From: Clavibacter sepedonicus
Lineage (GTDB): Bacteria; Actinomycetota; Actinomycetes; Actinomycetales; Microbacteriaceae
Assembly (NCBI RefSeq): GCF_000069225.1
Contig: NC_010407.1
Coordinates: 2,976,001-3,040,000, forward strand
Length of the DNA: 64,000 bases
Direction of reading: 5' to 3'
Within the stretch, counting starts at the first letter, position 1, and each line of letters starts with the position of its first letter. Both the position numbers and the translations under genes were made by a program. Positions 42,528-54,491 of this stretch are shown piece after piece. The notes beneath the pieces were generated by a model. That model did not search any database, had not been told where the DNA came from, and saw only the letters and a list, made by a program, of their open reading frames with translations.

Positions 42528-42533
42528 AATCTA
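42528..42533 (-). promoter_or_regulatory. -10 box (TAGATT), leaderless BMP lipoprotein 2
   Basis: TAGATT on the reverse strand, 6 nt before the ATG at 42521. Confidence 0.6.
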
Positions 42534-42538
42534 ACGGC

Positions 42539-42573
42539 GGCGCTCCCGGCGCCTTCCGGCCATCGGGAGCGCC
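42539..42573 (-). terminator. Hairpin after manC
   Basis: GGCGCTCCCG (42539-42548) pairs perfectly with CGGGAGCGCC (42564-42573) around a 15-nt loop, 22 bp past the manC stop. Confidence 0.55.
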
Positions 42574-42595
42574 CGCGGGGTTCGTTACCCCTTCG

Positions 42596-43717
42596 TTACA
42601 GGACGTCCGTCCCGCCGCTGAGCTTGAGCGCGTCCACCACGCTCTTCACGCGCTGCGCGTTCTCCTTGGTGGTCACGAGCAGGGCATCGGGGGTGTCGAC
42701 GACGACGATGTCCCGCACCCCGATGAGGCTGATCACGCGCTTGCTGTTGGCGACCACGATGCCGCTCGACGCGTCGGACAGGACGCGCGCGTCCTCCCCG
42801 AGGATCACGAGGTCGGACTTGCGGCCGCTCGAGTGCATCTTGGCGACGGAGGCGAAGTCGCCCACGTCGTCCCAGGTGAAGCGGCCGGGGATCACGGCGA
42901 GCGCCCCACGGGCGGCGGCCGGCTCGGCGACCGCGTAGTCGATCGCGATCTTCTTGAGGTTGGGCCACACGCGGTCGACGACGAGGCCGCGGTCAGCGGT
43001 GTCCCACGCCTCGGCGAGCTCGAGGACGCCCTTCAGCAGCTCAGGCTCGGTGCGGCCGAGCTCCTCGAGGAGGCGGTCGGCGCGGGCGATGAACATGCCG
43101 GCGTTCCAGAGGTGCGTGCCGCCCTTCACGTAGCCGCGGGCGACGCCGATGCTCGGCTTCTCCACGAACGACGCGACCTTGAGGGCGTGCGGGGCGTCCG
43201 GGATGCTGAGCGCCTTGCCGGTGTGGATGTAGCCGAAGCCGGTCGCGGGCTCCGTCGGCGTGATGCCGATGGTGGTGATGTAGCCGGCATCGGCGGCGAT
43301 GACGGCCTCGCGCACGGTGTCGCGGAAGCGGTCGGGGTCGGCAATGACGTGGTCGGCCGCGAACGAGCCGATGATGACGCCCGGCTCGCGGCGCTGGAGG
43401 ATGGCCGCGGCCAGTGCGATGGCGGCGGTGCTGTCGCGCCCCTCGCTCTCGAGGACGACGTTCGGGTCGGCGAGCTCGGGCAGCTGCGCCTCGACGGCGG
43501 CCCGGTGGGCGCGGCCGGTGACGACCATGATCCGGTCCTCGCCGGAGAGCGGGGCGAGGCGCTCCCACGTGTCGCGGAGGAGCGTGCGGCCGGAACCGGT
43601 GAGGTCGTGGAGGAACTTCGGTGCGTCCGCGCGGGACAGCGGCCAGAGGCGCGAGCCCACGCCCCCCGCGGGGATCACGCTGTAGAAACGGGAGATCGCG
43701 CTCGTCTGCTCGGTCAT
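42596..43717 (-). CDS. manC: Mannose-1-phosphate guanylyltransferase
   Basis: Makes GDP-mannose from mannose-1-phosphate and GTP, the donor for polyprenyl-phosphomannose and mannosylated lipoglycans. 373 residues. The nucleotidyltransferase signature GGVGSRLWPLSRADAPKFL (18-36) is intact. GSFAADHVI near 117-125, GITPTEPATGFGYIHTG near 146-162 and VEKPSIGVARGYV near 181-193 also match. It lacks the C-terminal isomerase domain of bifunctional AlgA-type enzymes. ATG 43717 is 6 nt from TAGTGT, so the message is probably leaderless. Divergent from the GT4 gene. Confidence 0.92.
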   Translation of the reverse strand: MTEQTSAISRFYSVIPAGGVGSRLWPLSRADAPKFLHDLTGSGRTLLRDTWERLAPLSGEDRIMVVTGRAHRAAVEAQLPELADPNVVLESEGRDSTAAIALAAAILQRREPGVIIGSFAADHVIADPDRFRDTVREAVIAADAGYITTIGITPTEPATGFGYIHTGKALSIPDAPHALKVASFVEKPSIGVARGYVKGGTHLWNAGMFIARADRLLEELGRTEPELLKGVLELAEAWDTADRGLVVDRVWPNLKKIAIDYAVAEPAAARGALAVIPGRFTWDDVGDFASVAKMHSSGRKSDLVILGEDARVLSDASSGIVVANSKRVISLIGVRDIVVVDTPDALLVTTKENAQRVKSVVDALKLSGGTDVL

Positions 43718-43723
43718 GGGCCC

Positions 43724-43729
43724 ACACTA
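43724..43729 (-). promoter_or_regulatory. -10 box (TAGTGT), leaderless manC
   Basis: TAGTGT on the reverse strand, 6 nt before the ATG at 43717. Confidence 0.55.
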
Positions 43730-43821
43730 TCGGCACCCTGGGAAACAGCCGGATGCGTCGAGTTCACGTGACGGCAACGGGGCGTTCACGGGGCCGCGGC
43801 GACGGCGACGGCCCCCGTCCC

Positions 43822-43827
43822 TAGCGT
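43822..43827 (+). promoter_or_regulatory. -10 box (TAGCGT), leaderless GT4 gene
   Basis: TAGCGT, then CGGGGGC, then the ATG at 43835. Confidence 0.55.
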
Positions 43828-43834
43828 CGGGGGC

Positions 43835-45010
43835 ATGCGCGTAGCCGTCGTCAGCGAGAGCTTCCTCCCCACCGTCAACGGCGTCACCACGAGCGTCTGC
43901 CGGGTGCTCGAGCACCTGAGGGACCGCGGTCACCAGGTGATGGTGATCGCCCCGGACGCCGGCGCCCCGTCCGAGTTCGCGGGCTTCCCCGTCCACGGCG
44001 TCCCCGCCTTCGCCTACCGGCAGTTCCCGGTGGGGATCCCCAGCCCGCAGGTGCTGCGCCTCCTGACCGACTTCACGCCGGACGTGCTGCACACCGCGTC
44101 GCCCCTCTTCCTGGGCGCGCAGGCCATCGCGGCCGCGACCCGCATCGACACCCCGTCCGTCGCCGTGTTCCAGACCGACGTGGCCGGCTACGCCCGCCGG
44201 AACCGCCTGGCCGCGACCGCGCCGTACGTGTGGCGGCTCGTGCGCTGGATCCACCAGGGCGCCGACCTGACCCTCGCACCGTCGAGCGCCGCGGCCGCCG
44301 ACCTCGCGGCAGCGGGCGTCGAGCGCGTCGCCCGCTGGGGTCGCGGCGTCGACCTCGACCGCTACCACCCCCGCAACCGCGCCATGGAGGACGCGGTCGC
44401 GCTCCGGCACCGCGTCGCGCCGGGCGGCGAGACGGTCGTCGGCTACGTGGGCCGCATCGCCCCCGAGAAGCAGCTCGAGCGGTTCTCCGCGCTCCGCGGG
44501 ATCCCCGGCGTGCGCTTCCTCATCGCGGGCGACGGCCCGAGCCAGGCCTCGGCACGACGCGCCCTCGCGGGCATGCCCGTCACGTGGCTCGGCCGCGTGG
44601 GCGGTCGCGAGCTCGCCGCCGCGTACGCCGCCATGGACGTCTTCGTGCACACCGGCACCGAGGAGACGTTCGGCCAGACCGTGCAGGAGGCGCACGCGTC
44701 CGGCCTCCCCGTGGTCGCGCCGCACGCCGGCGGACCGATCGACCTGGTCGCGCACGGGACGGACGGCTTCCTCTTCGACCCGGCGTCGCCCCGGGACGCG
44801 CACCTGCGCCGCCTCGTGGACGAGCTCGTCGCCAGCGAGCCGATGCGGCTCCGCATGGGCGAGGCCGGTCGCCGGGCCGTCCTCGGCCGCTCCTGGGCCA
44901 CGATCGGCGACGAGCTCATCGGGCACTACGGCCGCGCCGTCTCCGCGCGCCGCTCGGCCCTGCAGGCGGCTGGTCCCGCGGACGCCGGCCCCGTCCCCGT
45001 CGTCGCCTGA
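43835..45010 (+). CDS. GT4-family glycosyltransferase (MgtA/PimB-like)
   Basis: A 391-residue GT-B enzyme. SESFLPTVNGVTTSVCRVLEHLRDRGH near 7-33 is the N-terminal motif of the mycobacterial/corynebacterial alpha-mannosyltransferases (PimB, MgtA). GRGVDLDRYHP near 169-179 and VGYVGRIAPEKQLERF near 202-217 bind the nucleotide sugar, and GTEETFGQTVQEAHASGLPV near 271-290 is the EX7E motif. Probably adds mannose to a phosphatidylinositol or glucuronosyl-diacylglycerol anchor. Location beside manC and the presence of mptB support lipoglycan synthesis; the exact acceptor is unknown. Confidence 0.85.
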   Translation: MRVAVVSESFLPTVNGVTTSVCRVLEHLRDRGHQVMVIAPDAGAPSEFAGFPVHGVPAFAYRQFPVGIPSPQVLRLLTDFTPDVLHTASPLFLGAQAIAAATRIDTPSVAVFQTDVAGYARRNRLAATAPYVWRLVRWIHQGADLTLAPSSAAAADLAAAGVERVARWGRGVDLDRYHPRNRAMEDAVALRHRVAPGGETVVGYVGRIAPEKQLERFSALRGIPGVRFLIAGDGPSQASARRALAGMPVTWLGRVGGRELAAAYAAMDVFVHTGTEETFGQTVQEAHASGLPVVAPHAGGPIDLVAHGTDGFLFDPASPRDAHLRRLVDELVASEPMRLRMGEAGRRAVLGRSWATIGDELIGHYGRAVSARRSALQAAGPADAGPVPVVA

Positions 45011-45035
45011 CCCCGTCGCCCACGGCCCGCGACGC

Positions 45036-45079
45036 TTAGGGTGCCCTAACGGGTGACCGCCCGGACCCGCCCGTAGACT
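45036..45079 (+). promoter_or_regulatory. sdh promoter with TTAGGG/CCCTAA palindrome
   Basis: TTAGGGTGCCCTAA (45036-45049) is a 6-2-6 inverted repeat. A -10 TAGACT follows at 45074-45079, with GGTGAC (45052-45057) as a poor -35. The palindrome thus sits just upstream of the -35, a place used by activators as well as repressors. The leader to the sdhC GTG is about 65 nt. Confidence 0.5.
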
Positions 45080-45150
45080 CGTCGACGACGCGCAATGTCG
45101 GCGCGAAGGCGCTCCGCCCTCGGGGCACCAGCATCAGGGAGGGTCGTTCC

Positions 45151-45585
45151 GTGTCCATCAAGACGGCAGGAACCCGCGAACCGCACACGTCGCGCGCACC
45201 GAAGGTCCCCGCGGGGACGCTGTACCGGGGCCGTGAGGGCATGTGGTCATGGGTGTTGCACCGCATAACCGGCGTGTCCATCTTCTTTTTCCTCCTCGTG
45301 CACGTGCTCGACACGAGCCTCATCCGCGTGAGCCCCGAGGCCTACAACGCGGTCATCGGCACGTACAAGAACCCGATCATGGGCATCGGCGAGGTCGCCC
45401 TCGTCGGGGCCATCGGCTTCCACGCGCTCAACGGGCTGCGGATCATCCTCATCGACTTCTGGCGCTTCGGCGCCAAGCACCAGCGGCTCATGTTCTACGT
45501 GGTCATCGGCCTGTGGGTCGTGCTCATGGCCGGCTTCGTGCCGCGCCACCTCATGAACGTGTTCAGCGAAGCGGGATGGATCTGA
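45151..45585 (+). CDS. sdhC: Succinate dehydrogenase cytochrome b556 subunit
   Basis: Membrane anchor of complex II; binds haem b and quinone with SdhD. 144 residues from GTG 45151, with AGGGAGGG upstream. WSWVLHRITGVSIFFFLLVHVLDTSLIRV near 32-60 contains the HRxTG quinone-site motif and the first haem-ligand histidine; three membrane helices follow, with FHALNGLRIILIDF near 90-103. The order sdhC-sdhD-sdhA-sdhB is standard. Starts the operon behind the promoter with the TTAGGG/CCCTAA repeat. Confidence 0.95.
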   Translation: MSIKTAGTREPHTSRAPKVPAGTLYRGREGMWSWVLHRITGVSIFFFLLVHVLDTSLIRVSPEAYNAVIGTYKNPIMGIGEVALVGAIGFHALNGLRIILIDFWRFGAKHQRLMFYVVIGLWVVLMAGFVPRHLMNVFSEAGWI

Positions 45586-45587
45586 TC

Positions 45588-46052
45588 GTGAGCGACATCG
45601 CACAGCAGGTGAGCATCGAGCGTCCCCGCCAGCCCCGGCAGCCGCGTCGTCAGGGCGGCGTCAACTGGGAGAAGTGGGGCTGGATGTACATGCGCGCCTC
45701 GGGCGTCGTGCTCGTCGTGCTCATCTTCGGCCACCTCTACGTCAACCTCATCCAGGGCGAGGGCATCAAGGCCATCGACTTCGCGTTCGTCGGCGGCAAG
45801 CTCTCCGACCCGTTCTGGAAGGTGTGGGACATCGCGCTCCTCTGGCTCGCGGTCATCCACGGCGCCAACGGCATGCGCACCCTCGTGAACGACTACGCCG
45901 CGTCGCCCCGCACCCGCACGATCCTCAAGGGCGCGCTCGTCACGTCCACGGTCGTCCTGCTGGTGCTCGGCACGCTCGTCGTCTTCACCTTCGACCCGTG
46001 CCCCGCCGGCCAGCCCGCCGACCTGCTGCCCTCCTTCTGCGGCGACCTCTAG
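45588..46052 (+). CDS. sdhD: Succinate dehydrogenase membrane anchor subunit
   Basis: Second membrane subunit of complex II. 154 residues from GTG 45588, two bases after the sdhC stop; an in-frame ATG at 45576 is possible, but GGGATGGA at 45573-45580 is better placed as ribosome site for the GTG. Three membrane helices (about 33-53, 78-97, 110-135) follow a Gln/Arg/Pro-rich tail. WMYMRASGVVLVVLIFGHLYVNLI contains the haem-region histidine, and HGANGMRTLVNDY is the conserved loop. Confidence 0.93.
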   Translation: MSDIAQQVSIERPRQPRQPRRQGGVNWEKWGWMYMRASGVVLVVLIFGHLYVNLIQGEGIKAIDFAFVGGKLSDPFWKVWDIALLWLAVIHGANGMRTLVNDYAASPRTRTILKGALVTSTVVLLVLGTLVVFTFDPCPAGQPADLLPSFCGDL

Positions 46053-46085
46053 CCGCTCACCCCTCCCGCCTCGAGAAAGAAGCCC

Positions 46086-47909
46086 GTGACCACTGACACC
46101 GCCACCCCCGGTTCCGAGCCCTCCGCGAGCACCATCGTGGACGGCGTCCACTACCACCAGTTCGACATCGTCATCGTGGGTGCGGGCGGCGCCGGCATGC
46201 GCGCGGCGATCGAGGCGGGACCGCAGGCGAACACGGCCGTCATCTCGAAGCTCTACCCGACGCGCTCCCACACGGGCGCGGCGCAGGGCGGCATGGCCGC
46301 CGCGCTCGCGAACGTCGAGGAGGACAGCTGGGAGTGGCACACCTTCGACACCGTCAAGGGCGGCGACTACCTCGTCGACCAGGACGCGGCGGAGATCCTC
46401 GCGAAGGAGGCCATCGACGCGGTCATCGACCTCGAGAACATGGGCCTCCCCTTCAACCGCACGCCCGACGGCAAGATCGACCAGCGCCGCTTTGGCGGCC
46501 ACACGGCCGACCACGGCAAGAGCCCCGTCCGCCGGTCCTGCTACGCGGCCGACCGCACGGGCCACATGATCCTGCAGACGCTGTACCAGAACTGCGTCAA
46601 GTTCGGCATCAACTTCTTCAACGAGTTCTACGTCCTCGACCTCGTCATGGCCGAGGTCGACGGCAAGGAGCAGCCCGCGGGCGTCGTGGCCCTCGAGCTG
46701 TCGACCGGCGAGATCCACGTCTTCCAGTCGAAGGCCGTGATCTTCGCGACCGGCGGCTTCGGCAAGATCTACAAGACGACCTCGAACGCGCACACCCTCA
46801 CGGGCGACGGCGTCGGGATCATCTGGCGCAAGGGCCTGCCGCTCGAGGACATGGAGTTCTTCCAGTTCCATCCGACCGGTCTGGCCGGCCTCGGCATCCT
46901 CCTGTCCGAGGCGGCCCGCGGCGAGGGCGCGATCCTCCGCAACAGCGAGGGCGAGCGGTTCATGGAGCGCTACGCGCCCACCATCAAGGACCTCGCTCCC
47001 CGCGACATCGTCGCCCGGTGCATGGCCACGGAGATCCGCGAGGGTCGCGGCGCGGGCCCGAACGAGGACTACGTCTACCTCGACATCACGCACCTGGAGC
47101 CCGCGGTCATCGACGCGAAGCTCCCGGACATCACGGAGTTCGCGCGCACGTACCTCGGCGTCGAGCCGTACACGGAGCCCGTGCCCGTGCTGCCGACCGC
47201 GCACTACGCGATGGGCGGCATCCCCACGAACATCAAGGCCGAGGTCCTCTCCGACAACTCCACCGTGGTGCCCGGCCTCTACGCGGCCGGCGAGTGCGCG
47301 TGCGTGTCCGTCCACGGATCCAATCGCCTCGGCACCAACTCGCTCCTCGACATCAACGTGTTCGGCAAGCGCGCGGGCAACTACGCGGCCGAGTACGTCA
47401 AGGGCGTCGACTTCACGCCGCTCCCCGCGGACGCCGCGGACTTCGTGAAGGGCCTCGTCGAGGGCGCGCGCAACTCCAACGGCACCGAGCGGATCTCGAC
47501 CCTGCGTCGCGAGCTGCAGGAGTCGATGGACCGCAACGCCCAGGTGTTCCGCACCGAGGACACGCTGATCGAGGTCACCAAGGTGATCGCCGACCTGCGC
47601 GATCGGTACACGAACATCCAGGTGCAGGACAAGGGCCAGCGGTTCAACACGGACCTGCTCGAGGCCATCGAGCTCGGCTTCCTGCTCGACCTCGCGGAGG
47701 TCGTCGTGTACTCGGCGATGTACCGCAAGGAGAGCCGCGGCGGCCACTTCCGCGAGGACTTCCCGAAGCGGGACGACGAGAACTACATGGTCCACACCAT
47801 GGCGTACCTCACCGGCGACGCGCACAGCACCGACGCCGGCGACCACATCAAGCTCAGCACCAAGCCCGTGGTCATCACGAACTACCAGCCGATGGAGCGG
47901 AAGTACTGA
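46086..47909 (+). CDS. sdhA: Succinate dehydrogenase flavoprotein subunit
   Basis: Oxidises succinate to fumarate with covalent FAD. 607 residues from GTG 46086. [17 protein letters not shown] near 28-44 is the FAD fold; His62 in [15 protein letters not shown] is the covalent FAD site. [21 protein letters not shown] near 259-279 and [22 protein letters not shown] near 407-428 hold the active-site His and Arg. 100% typical length. Precedes sdhB by 57 bp. Confidence 0.97.
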   Translation: MTTDTATPGSEPSASTIVDGVHYHQFDIVIVGAGGAGMRAAIEAGPQANTAVISKLYPTRSHTGAAQGGMAAALANVEEDSWEWHTFDTVKGGDYLVDQDAAEILAKEAIDAVIDLENMGLPFNRTPDGKIDQRRFGGHTADHGKSPVRRSCYAADRTGHMILQTLYQNCVKFGINFFNEFYVLDLVMAEVDGKEQPAGVVALELSTGEIHVFQSKAVIFATGGFGKIYKTTSNAHTLTGDGVGIIWRKGLPLEDMEFFQFHPTGLAGLGILLSEAARGEGAILRNSEGERFMERYAPTIKDLAPRDIVARCMATEIREGRGAGPNEDYVYLDITHLEPAVIDAKLPDITEFARTYLGVEPYTEPVPVLPTAHYAMGGIPTNIKAEVLSDNSTVVPGLYAAGECACVSVHGSNRLGTNSLLDINVFGKRAGNYAAEYVKGVDFTPLPADAADFVKGLVEGARNSNGTERISTLRRELQESMDRNAQVFRTEDTLIEVTKVIADLRDRYTNIQVQDKGQRFNTDLLEAIELGFLLDLAEVVVYSAMYRKESRGGHFREDFPKRDDENYMVHTMAYLTGDAHSTDAGDHIKLSTKPVVITNYQPMERKY

Positions 47910-47966
47910 CCCCTGGGGTCAGCACCGACGCACATCACCGCACCACCGATCCGATAGGACGCACGC

Positions 47967-48728
47967 GTGAGCACCGCAACCCTGGACGCACCCCCCGCGG
48001 GAGAGGCCTCGGCCATCCCCACCTTCACGGTGACCCTCATCATCCGCCGCTACCTGCCCGGCCAGGACGCCGAACCGCGATGGGAGGACTTCGACGTCGA
48101 GGTCTACCCGACCGACCGCATCCTCGACGCGCTGCACAAGATCAAGTGGGAGCAGGACGGGTCGCTGACCTTCCGCCGCTCCTGCGCGCACGGCGTGTGC
48201 GGATCCGACGCGATGCGCATCAACGGCCGCAACCGCATGGCCTGCAAGACGCTCATCAAGGACCTCGACATCTCGCAGCCCATCTACGTGGAGGCCATCA
48301 AGGGCCTGCCGCTGGAGAAGGACCTCGTCGTCGACATGGAGCCGTTCTTCGAGTCGTTCCGCGACGTGCAGCCGTTCCTCATCTCCAACACGAAGCCGGA
48401 GAAGGGCAAGGAGCGGATCCAGTCCGCGGCCGAGCGCGCCCGCTTCGACGACACCACCAAGTGCATCCTCTGCGCCGCGTGCACGTCGTCGTGCCCCGTG
48501 TTCTGGACCGACGGCCAGTACTTCGGTCCGGCCGCCATCGTCAACGCGCACCGCTTCATCTTCGACTCGCGCGACGAGTCGAACGTGCGCCTCGACATCC
48601 TCAACGACAAGGAGGGCGTGTGGCGGTGCCGCACGACCTTCAACTGCTCCGAGGCCTGCCCGCGCGGCATCCAGGTGACGCAGGCGATCGCCGAGGTCAA
48701 GCAGGCGATCATGCGCGGCAAGGCGTAG
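47967..48728 (+). CDS. sdhB: Succinate dehydrogenase iron-sulfur subunit
   Basis: Carries electrons from FAD to quinone through three clusters. 253 residues from GTG 47967. Cysteines for [2Fe-2S] are in RRSCAHGVCGSDAMR and RMAC (near 75-98); for [4Fe-4S] in CILCAACTSSCPV near 168-180; for [3Fe-4S] in CRTTFNCSEACPRGI near 215-229. All expected ligands are present. A strong bidirectional terminator follows, 22 bp after the stop. Confidence 0.97.
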   Translation: MSTATLDAPPAGEASAIPTFTVTLIIRRYLPGQDAEPRWEDFDVEVYPTDRILDALHKIKWEQDGSLTFRRSCAHGVCGSDAMRINGRNRMACKTLIKDLDISQPIYVEAIKGLPLEKDLVVDMEPFFESFRDVQPFLISNTKPEKGKERIQSAAERARFDDTTKCILCAACTSSCPVFWTDGQYFGPAAIVNAHRFIFDSRDESNVRLDILNDKEGVWRCRTTFNCSEACPRGIQVTQAIAEVKQAIMRGKA

Positions 48729-48750
48729 CGCCGCAGCCCCACCGCACGAA

Positions 48751-48786
48751 CACGGCCCCGCAGCTCCTCGGAGCTGCGGGGCCGTG
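48751..48786. terminator. Strong bidirectional terminator between sdhB and ptsI
   Basis: A perfect 17-bp inverted repeat: CACGGCCCCGCAGCTCC (48751-48767) and its complement (48770-48786), separated by TC. It ends 16 bp before the ptsI stop and serves both converging genes. Confidence 0.85.
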
Positions 48787-48802
48787 CGTCTGCGCGGGCG
48801 GG

Positions 48803-50458
48803 TCAGGCGGCCGCGAGGATCCGCTCGGCCGCGGCGCGAGCATCGGCCGCCGTGCGTGCGCAAAGGACGGCCTGTGCGGCGGCGCGCGCGTCGTCGAGGG
48901 TGCGGCGGCCGAGCTCCAGGCGGACGTCGGCGAGCGCGGCGGGCGTCATCGAGAGGCTCGTGGCGCCCAGGCCGACGAGCACCACCGCGAGGAGCGGGTC
49001 GGCGGCCGCCTCGCCGCAGATGCCCACCGGCGTGCCGGACGCACGGCCCGCGTCGCCCAGCGTGCGGACGAGGCGGAGGACCGCCGGGTGCCACGGGTCC
49101 TGGTAGGACGCGACCGAGCCGAGCAGGCGGTCCGCCGCCATCGTGTACTGCGTGAGGTCGTTCGTGCCGATGCTCACGAAGTCGGCGACCTCGACGACCT
49201 GGTCGGCGAGGAGCGCGAGCGACGGCACCTCGGCCATCACGCCCACCGTGCGGAGCCCGAGCTCGCGGCCGAGGTCGACGAAGTACGCCGTCTCCTCCGC
49301 GTCGGCGACCATGGGCGCCATGACCCAGAGGTCGGCGTCGGTGGCCGCGTCCGCCGCGGCGAGGGCCGTGAGCTGGTCGCGGAGGATCTGCTCGTGCGCG
49401 CGGAGGGCTCGCAGGCCGCGGAGGCCGAGCGCCGGGTTCTCCTCGTCGGCGTCGGTGAGGAAGGCGAGCGGCTTGTCGGCGCCGGCGTCGAGCGCGCGGA
49501 CCACGACCTTGCGGTCGGGGAAGGCCTCGAGGAGCGCCGTGTACTGCGCGGTCTGCGCCGCGACGGACGGCGCCTCGGCGGCGTCGAGGAACAGGAACTC
49601 GGTGCGGAAGAGGCCGACGCCCTCGGCGCCGAGCTCGACCGCGCGGGCGGCCTCCGCCGGGGATCCGAGGTTGGCGAGGAGCGGGACGGGCGTGCCGTCC
49701 GCCAGCGCGCCGTCGGTGACGGGCAAGGCCAGCGCCTCCTCGCGGGCGCGGATGCGGCGCACGGCGTCCTCGCGCTCGGCGTCGGACGGATCCGCGATGA
49801 CGAGGCCGGCCGCGGCGTCGACGACGACCTCGGTGCCCTCGGGGAGGCCGGCGGCGCCCGTCGCGCCGACGATGGCCGGGATGGACCGGCTGCGGGCGAG
49901 GATCGCGGTGTGGCTGGTGGGGCCGCCGTCGGTCGTGACCAGGGCGAGCACGCGGTCGAGCTCGAGGAGGGCCGTGTCGGCGGGCGCGAGGTCGCGCGCG
50001 ACGAGGACGAAGGGCGCGTCCGCCGTCGGGATCCCCGGCGCAGGCACCCCCCGGAGCCGCGCGATGACGCGCTGGGCGACGTCGGCGAGGTCCGCCGCGC
50101 GCTCGGCCATGTAGCCGCCCATGCCGGTGAGCAGCTCCTGGAAGGTGGCGAACGCCTCGAAAACGGCGCGCTCGCCCGAGCGTCCCTGGCCGACGAGCCG
50201 GCTGACCGAGTCGAGGAGGGCGGGGTCGCGCGCCATGAGCGACTGCGCGTCGAGCACGTCCTTCGCGTCGCCGCCGGCGCGGGCGCCGCGCGCAGCGAGG
50301 TCGTCGGCCGTGGCGGCGAGGGCGTCGGCGACGCGGGCGACCTCGGCGTCGGCGTGGCCCGTGAACGGCTCCGTGCCGGGCTCGGGCAGCGGGTCGGGCA
50401 TCCGCATCACGGGCCCGGTGGCCACTCCGTGTCCGACTCCGATACCGGTGATGCGCAC
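48803..50458 (-). CDS. ptsI: PTS phosphoenolpyruvate-protein phosphotransferase (enzyme I)
   Basis: Transfers phosphate from phosphoenolpyruvate to HPr. 551 residues from GTG 50458, with GAGGGAG upstream. The active-site His183 lies in TTDGGPTSHTAILARS. The PEP-binding barrel shows GVGLFRTEFLFLD near 282-294, ALDAGADKPLAFL, VMAEVPSLALL, FVSIGTNDLTQYTMAADR and GICGEAAADP, with the catalytic Cys in GICGE. No ptsH or other PTS gene is adjacent. It is divergent from the YihY gene. Confidence 0.95.
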   Translation of the reverse strand: MRITGIGVGHGVATGPVMRMPDPLPEPGTEPFTGHADAEVARVADALAATADDLAARGARAGGDAKDVLDAQSLMARDPALLDSVSRLVGQGRSGERAVFEAFATFQELLTGMGGYMAERAADLADVAQRVIARLRGVPAPGIPTADAPFVLVARDLAPADTALLELDRVLALVTTDGGPTSHTAILARSRSIPAIVGATGAAGLPEGTEVVVDAAAGLVIADPSDAEREDAVRRIRAREEALALPVTDGALADGTPVPLLANLGSPAEAARAVELGAEGVGLFRTEFLFLDAAEAPSVAAQTAQYTALLEAFPDRKVVVRALDAGADKPLAFLTDADEENPALGLRGLRALRAHEQILRDQLTALAAADAATDADLWVMAPMVADAEETAYFVDLGRELGLRTVGVMAEVPSLALLADQVVEVADFVSIGTNDLTQYTMAADRLLGSVASYQDPWHPAVLRLVRTLGDAGRASGTPVGICGEAAADPLLAVVLVGLGATSLSMTPAALADVRLELGRRTLDDARAAAQAVLCARTAADARAAAERILAAA

Positions 50459-50571
50459 AGGGACTCCCTCGCTCGGGTGCGTGACGCGCGGACGGACGGC
50501 GCCCGCGCGGGTCGCCGTCCGGTCGGGGTGCCGGAACGGCCCGCCCACGCTACCAGGGGCCCGGCGGCCCG

Positions 50572-50577
50572 TATCCT
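50572..50577 (+). promoter_or_regulatory. -10 box (TATCCT), leaderless YihY gene
   Basis: TATCCT, then CGGGGG, then the ATG at 50584. The G-run could also act as a weak ribosome site. Confidence 0.5.
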
Positions 50578-50583
50578 CGGGGG

Positions 50584-51708
50584 ATGACCGCCCCCGACGG
50601 CCGCGGGCGCCCCGACCGCGCCGCCTCCGCATCCGCCTCCCCCGGCACGCCGCCCCAGGACCCACCCGCGCCCACGGGCATCCCGGCGCTCGTCACCCGC
50701 GTGATGGCGCTGAAGCCCGTGCGCGTGTTCCTCGCCTACGGGGCCGCCGGCGGACCGATCCTCGCCGCCGGCATGTCGTACCAGGCGGTGTTCGCGGTGT
50801 TCGCGGCGCTCGCGGTCGGCTTCTCGGTGGCGGGCTCGGTGCTCGCGGACAACCCGATGCTGCTCGACTCGCTGCTCAGCATCATCCAGGGGGCGGTGCC
50901 CGGCCTGTTCGGACCCGATGGTGTGATCAAGGACCCGCAGGAGCTGCTCCAGTCGCGCGCGATCAACCTGGCCGGCATCATCGGCTCCATCGGCCTCCTC
51001 GTCACCGCGCTCGGCTGGCTGGCCTCGACGCGCGACTCTGTCCGGCGCATCTTCGAGCTGCCGCCGCCGATCACGTTCTTCCTGCTCCTCAAGGTGAAGG
51101 ACCTCGGGCTCGCGCTGGTCTTCGCCCTCGCGATGCTGCTGTCGGCGGCGCTCTCGGTGGTCAGCACCGGGCTCCTCGGCTTCGTGTTCCGGCTGATGCA
51201 GGTCGGCGAGGACTCGCTGCTCGCGATCGTCGTGGGCCGCACCGTGGGCCTCGCGCTCGTGCTCGCGCTCGACACTGCCGTGCTCGCGGGGGCGTACCGG
51301 ATCCTGTCGGGCGTCCGGATCCCCCGGACGCAGCTCCTCCAGGGCGCGCTCCTCGGCGGCGTGGCGATGGGCGTCCTCAAGGTGCTCGGCACGGCGCTCC
51401 TCGGCGGCGCGAGCCGGAACCCGCTGCTCGCGTCGTTCGCGGTGATCATCGGGCTCCTGATCTGGTTCAACCTCATCTGCCAGGTCATCCTCATCTGCGC
51501 GTCGTGGATCGCCGTGAGCATGCAGGACCGCGGCATCGACGCCCGGTCCCTCACCCCCGAGCAGCTGGAGCAGGAGCGCGTCGCGAAGCTCGACGAGGCA
51601 CGCCGGATCCTCGAGGAGGAGGAGCGTGCCCGGGAGCGGGAGCGGTACGCGCAGTCGCGCGGCATCACGCGGGTGCTGCTCGGGTTGCGGCGGAGACGCC
51701 GCCGTTAG
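50584..51708 (+). CDS. YihY/BrkB-family membrane protein
   Basis: 374 residues with six membrane helices between about 50 and 315. YGAAGGPILAAGMSYQAVFAVFAAL near 54-78 is the N-terminal family motif, GWLASTRDSVRRIFELPPP near 142-160 the loop motif, and LLIWFNLICQVILICASWIAV near 296-316 the last helix. A charged, Glu/Arg-rich tail follows. The family (once thought RNase BN) has no firmly established function. Its TAG stop (51706-51708) is part of the -10 box of the next gene. Confidence 0.88.
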   Translation: MTAPDGRGRPDRAASASASPGTPPQDPPAPTGIPALVTRVMALKPVRVFLAYGAAGGPILAAGMSYQAVFAVFAALAVGFSVAGSVLADNPMLLDSLLSIIQGAVPGLFGPDGVIKDPQELLQSRAINLAGIIGSIGLLVTALGWLASTRDSVRRIFELPPPITFFLLLKVKDLGLALVFALAMLLSAALSVVSTGLLGFVFRLMQVGEDSLLAIVVGRTVGLALVLALDTAVLAGAYRILSGVRIPRTQLLQGALLGGVAMGVLKVLGTALLGGASRNPLLASFAVIIGLLIWFNLICQVILICASWIAVSMQDRGIDARSLTPEQLEQERVAKLDEARRILEEEERARERERYAQSRGITRVLLGLRRRRRR

Positions 51709-51711
51709 GAT
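51706..51711 (+). promoter_or_regulatory. -10 box (TAGGAT), leaderless xthA
   Basis: TAGGAT, 7 nt before the ATG at 51719. Its first three bases are the stop codon of the YihY gene. Confidence 0.6.
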
Positions 51712-51718
51712 CGAGACC

Positions 51719-54469
<2,751 letters not shown>

Positions 54470-54491
54470 GGAGAGGCCCGGACGCGGAGCA

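Noticed and set aside
45036..45049. TTAGGGTGCCCTAA as a DtxR/IdeR box
   Set aside because: Half-sites are too close compared with the 19-bp consensus. Kept as an unassigned operator rather than an iron box.
46334..50587. Very long open frame on the plus strand, over 1400 codons
   Set aside because: It runs across sdhA, sdhB and antisense ptsI. Arg/Pro/His-rich composition without domains; it stays open only because high GC makes stop codons rare.
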